Assembly (NCBI RefSeq): GCF_019599295.1
Contig: NZ_JAIEWN010000005.1
Span: forward strand, 33,670 to 65,700
Direction: 5' to 3'
Origin: Oscillochloris sp. ZM17-4
GTDB lineage: Bacteria > Chloroflexota > Chloroflexia > Chloroflexales > Chloroflexaceae
Length of the DNA: 32,031 nucleotides
Within the stretch, counting starts at the first letter, position 1. Every line of letters begins with the position of its first letter. The notes below the pieces were generated by a model. It had not been told where the DNA came from, made no database searches, and was given only the letters and a program-made list of their open reading frames with translations. Made by a program: the position numbers and the translations under genes. Positions 31,966-32,031 of the stretch are shown here, in pieces.

Positions 31966-32031
31966 TCGATCCGGCAGGGCTGTTGCAAAATCTTGGGGCC
32001 TCCGGCTGGCGACTGGAAGTCGCGCCGGCGG
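31966..32031. other. Window end, no gene seen
   Basis: The last 66 bases contain no reading frame I can support. GCGACT-GGA-AGTCGC (32009-32023) is the core of an imperfect hairpin that probably continues as a larger repeat beyond the window. Confidence 0.4.

Overview
The window is GC-rich bacterial chromosome and looks like ordinary, mostly housekeeping sequence. I infer a Chloroflexota bacterium, probably near the Roseiflexus/Chloroflexus/Kouleothrix group. The inference rests on the gene mix: KorAB ferredoxin oxidoreductase, a FemAB-type protein beside murE, long GT-C glycosyltransferases, HEAT, VWA and PIG-L genes, and a 7TM-PAS-GAF histidine kinase. Dense long intergenic palindromes also fit. 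No 16S rRNA, tRNA, phage, transposase or CRISPR was seen, so the taxonomy is not proven from the sequence.

Layout. 1-9.5 kb, all plus strand: the tail of a membrane-anchored protein; a ROK-family protein; a 49-residue ORF translationally coupled to a 702-residue protein with an Ala-Glu-Pro-Glu-Pro-Val repeat tract; a HEAT-repeat / PIG-L deacetylase / FemAB-like unit; murE; and a dihydroorotate dehydrogenase homologue without the usual active site. 9.6-13.4 kb, minus strand: a large GT-C glycosyltransferase with a DUF104-like N-terminus, and an MFS exporter with a consensus promoter and a palindromic operator. 13.5-19.9 kb: ribosomal protein L25/CTC (+), a family 2 glycosyltransferase (-), two Dpp-type ABC permeases (+) and a histidine kinase (+). 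19.9-22.4 kb, mainly minus strand: RNase P RNA, a PLP aminotransferase and an ECF sigma factor. 22.5-27.9 kb, plus strand: an M50 protease followed by tpiA, a CNNM/CBS protein, and a VWA protein followed by surE. 28-31.9 kb, minus strand: a response regulator with a degenerate GGDEF domain, then korB and korA.

The most unusual feature is not a gene. Nearly every transcription unit is closed by a long, perfect or nearly perfect hairpin, typically with 16-30 bp arms and a 3-nt loop, and none is followed by a T-tract. Several begin at or inside the stop codon of the gene they follow. They fall into at least two sequence families. One has arms of 24-27 bp and a shared tip GCCAGC-TNC-GCTGGC. The other carries GTAAGGGCGCAGCAGC and occurs both as a terminator and in the leaders of downstream genes. 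A heptamer repeat (GCAGATT / AATCTGC) occurs at two loci 10 kb apart, once as a 52-nt perfect palindrome.

Metabolic links are modest: murE, the FemAB-like protein and perhaps the HEAT/PIG-L genes point to cell-envelope work; tpiA and korAB are central carbon metabolism; L25, RNase P RNA and the sigma factor are information processing. I see no clear defence or secondary-metabolism system.
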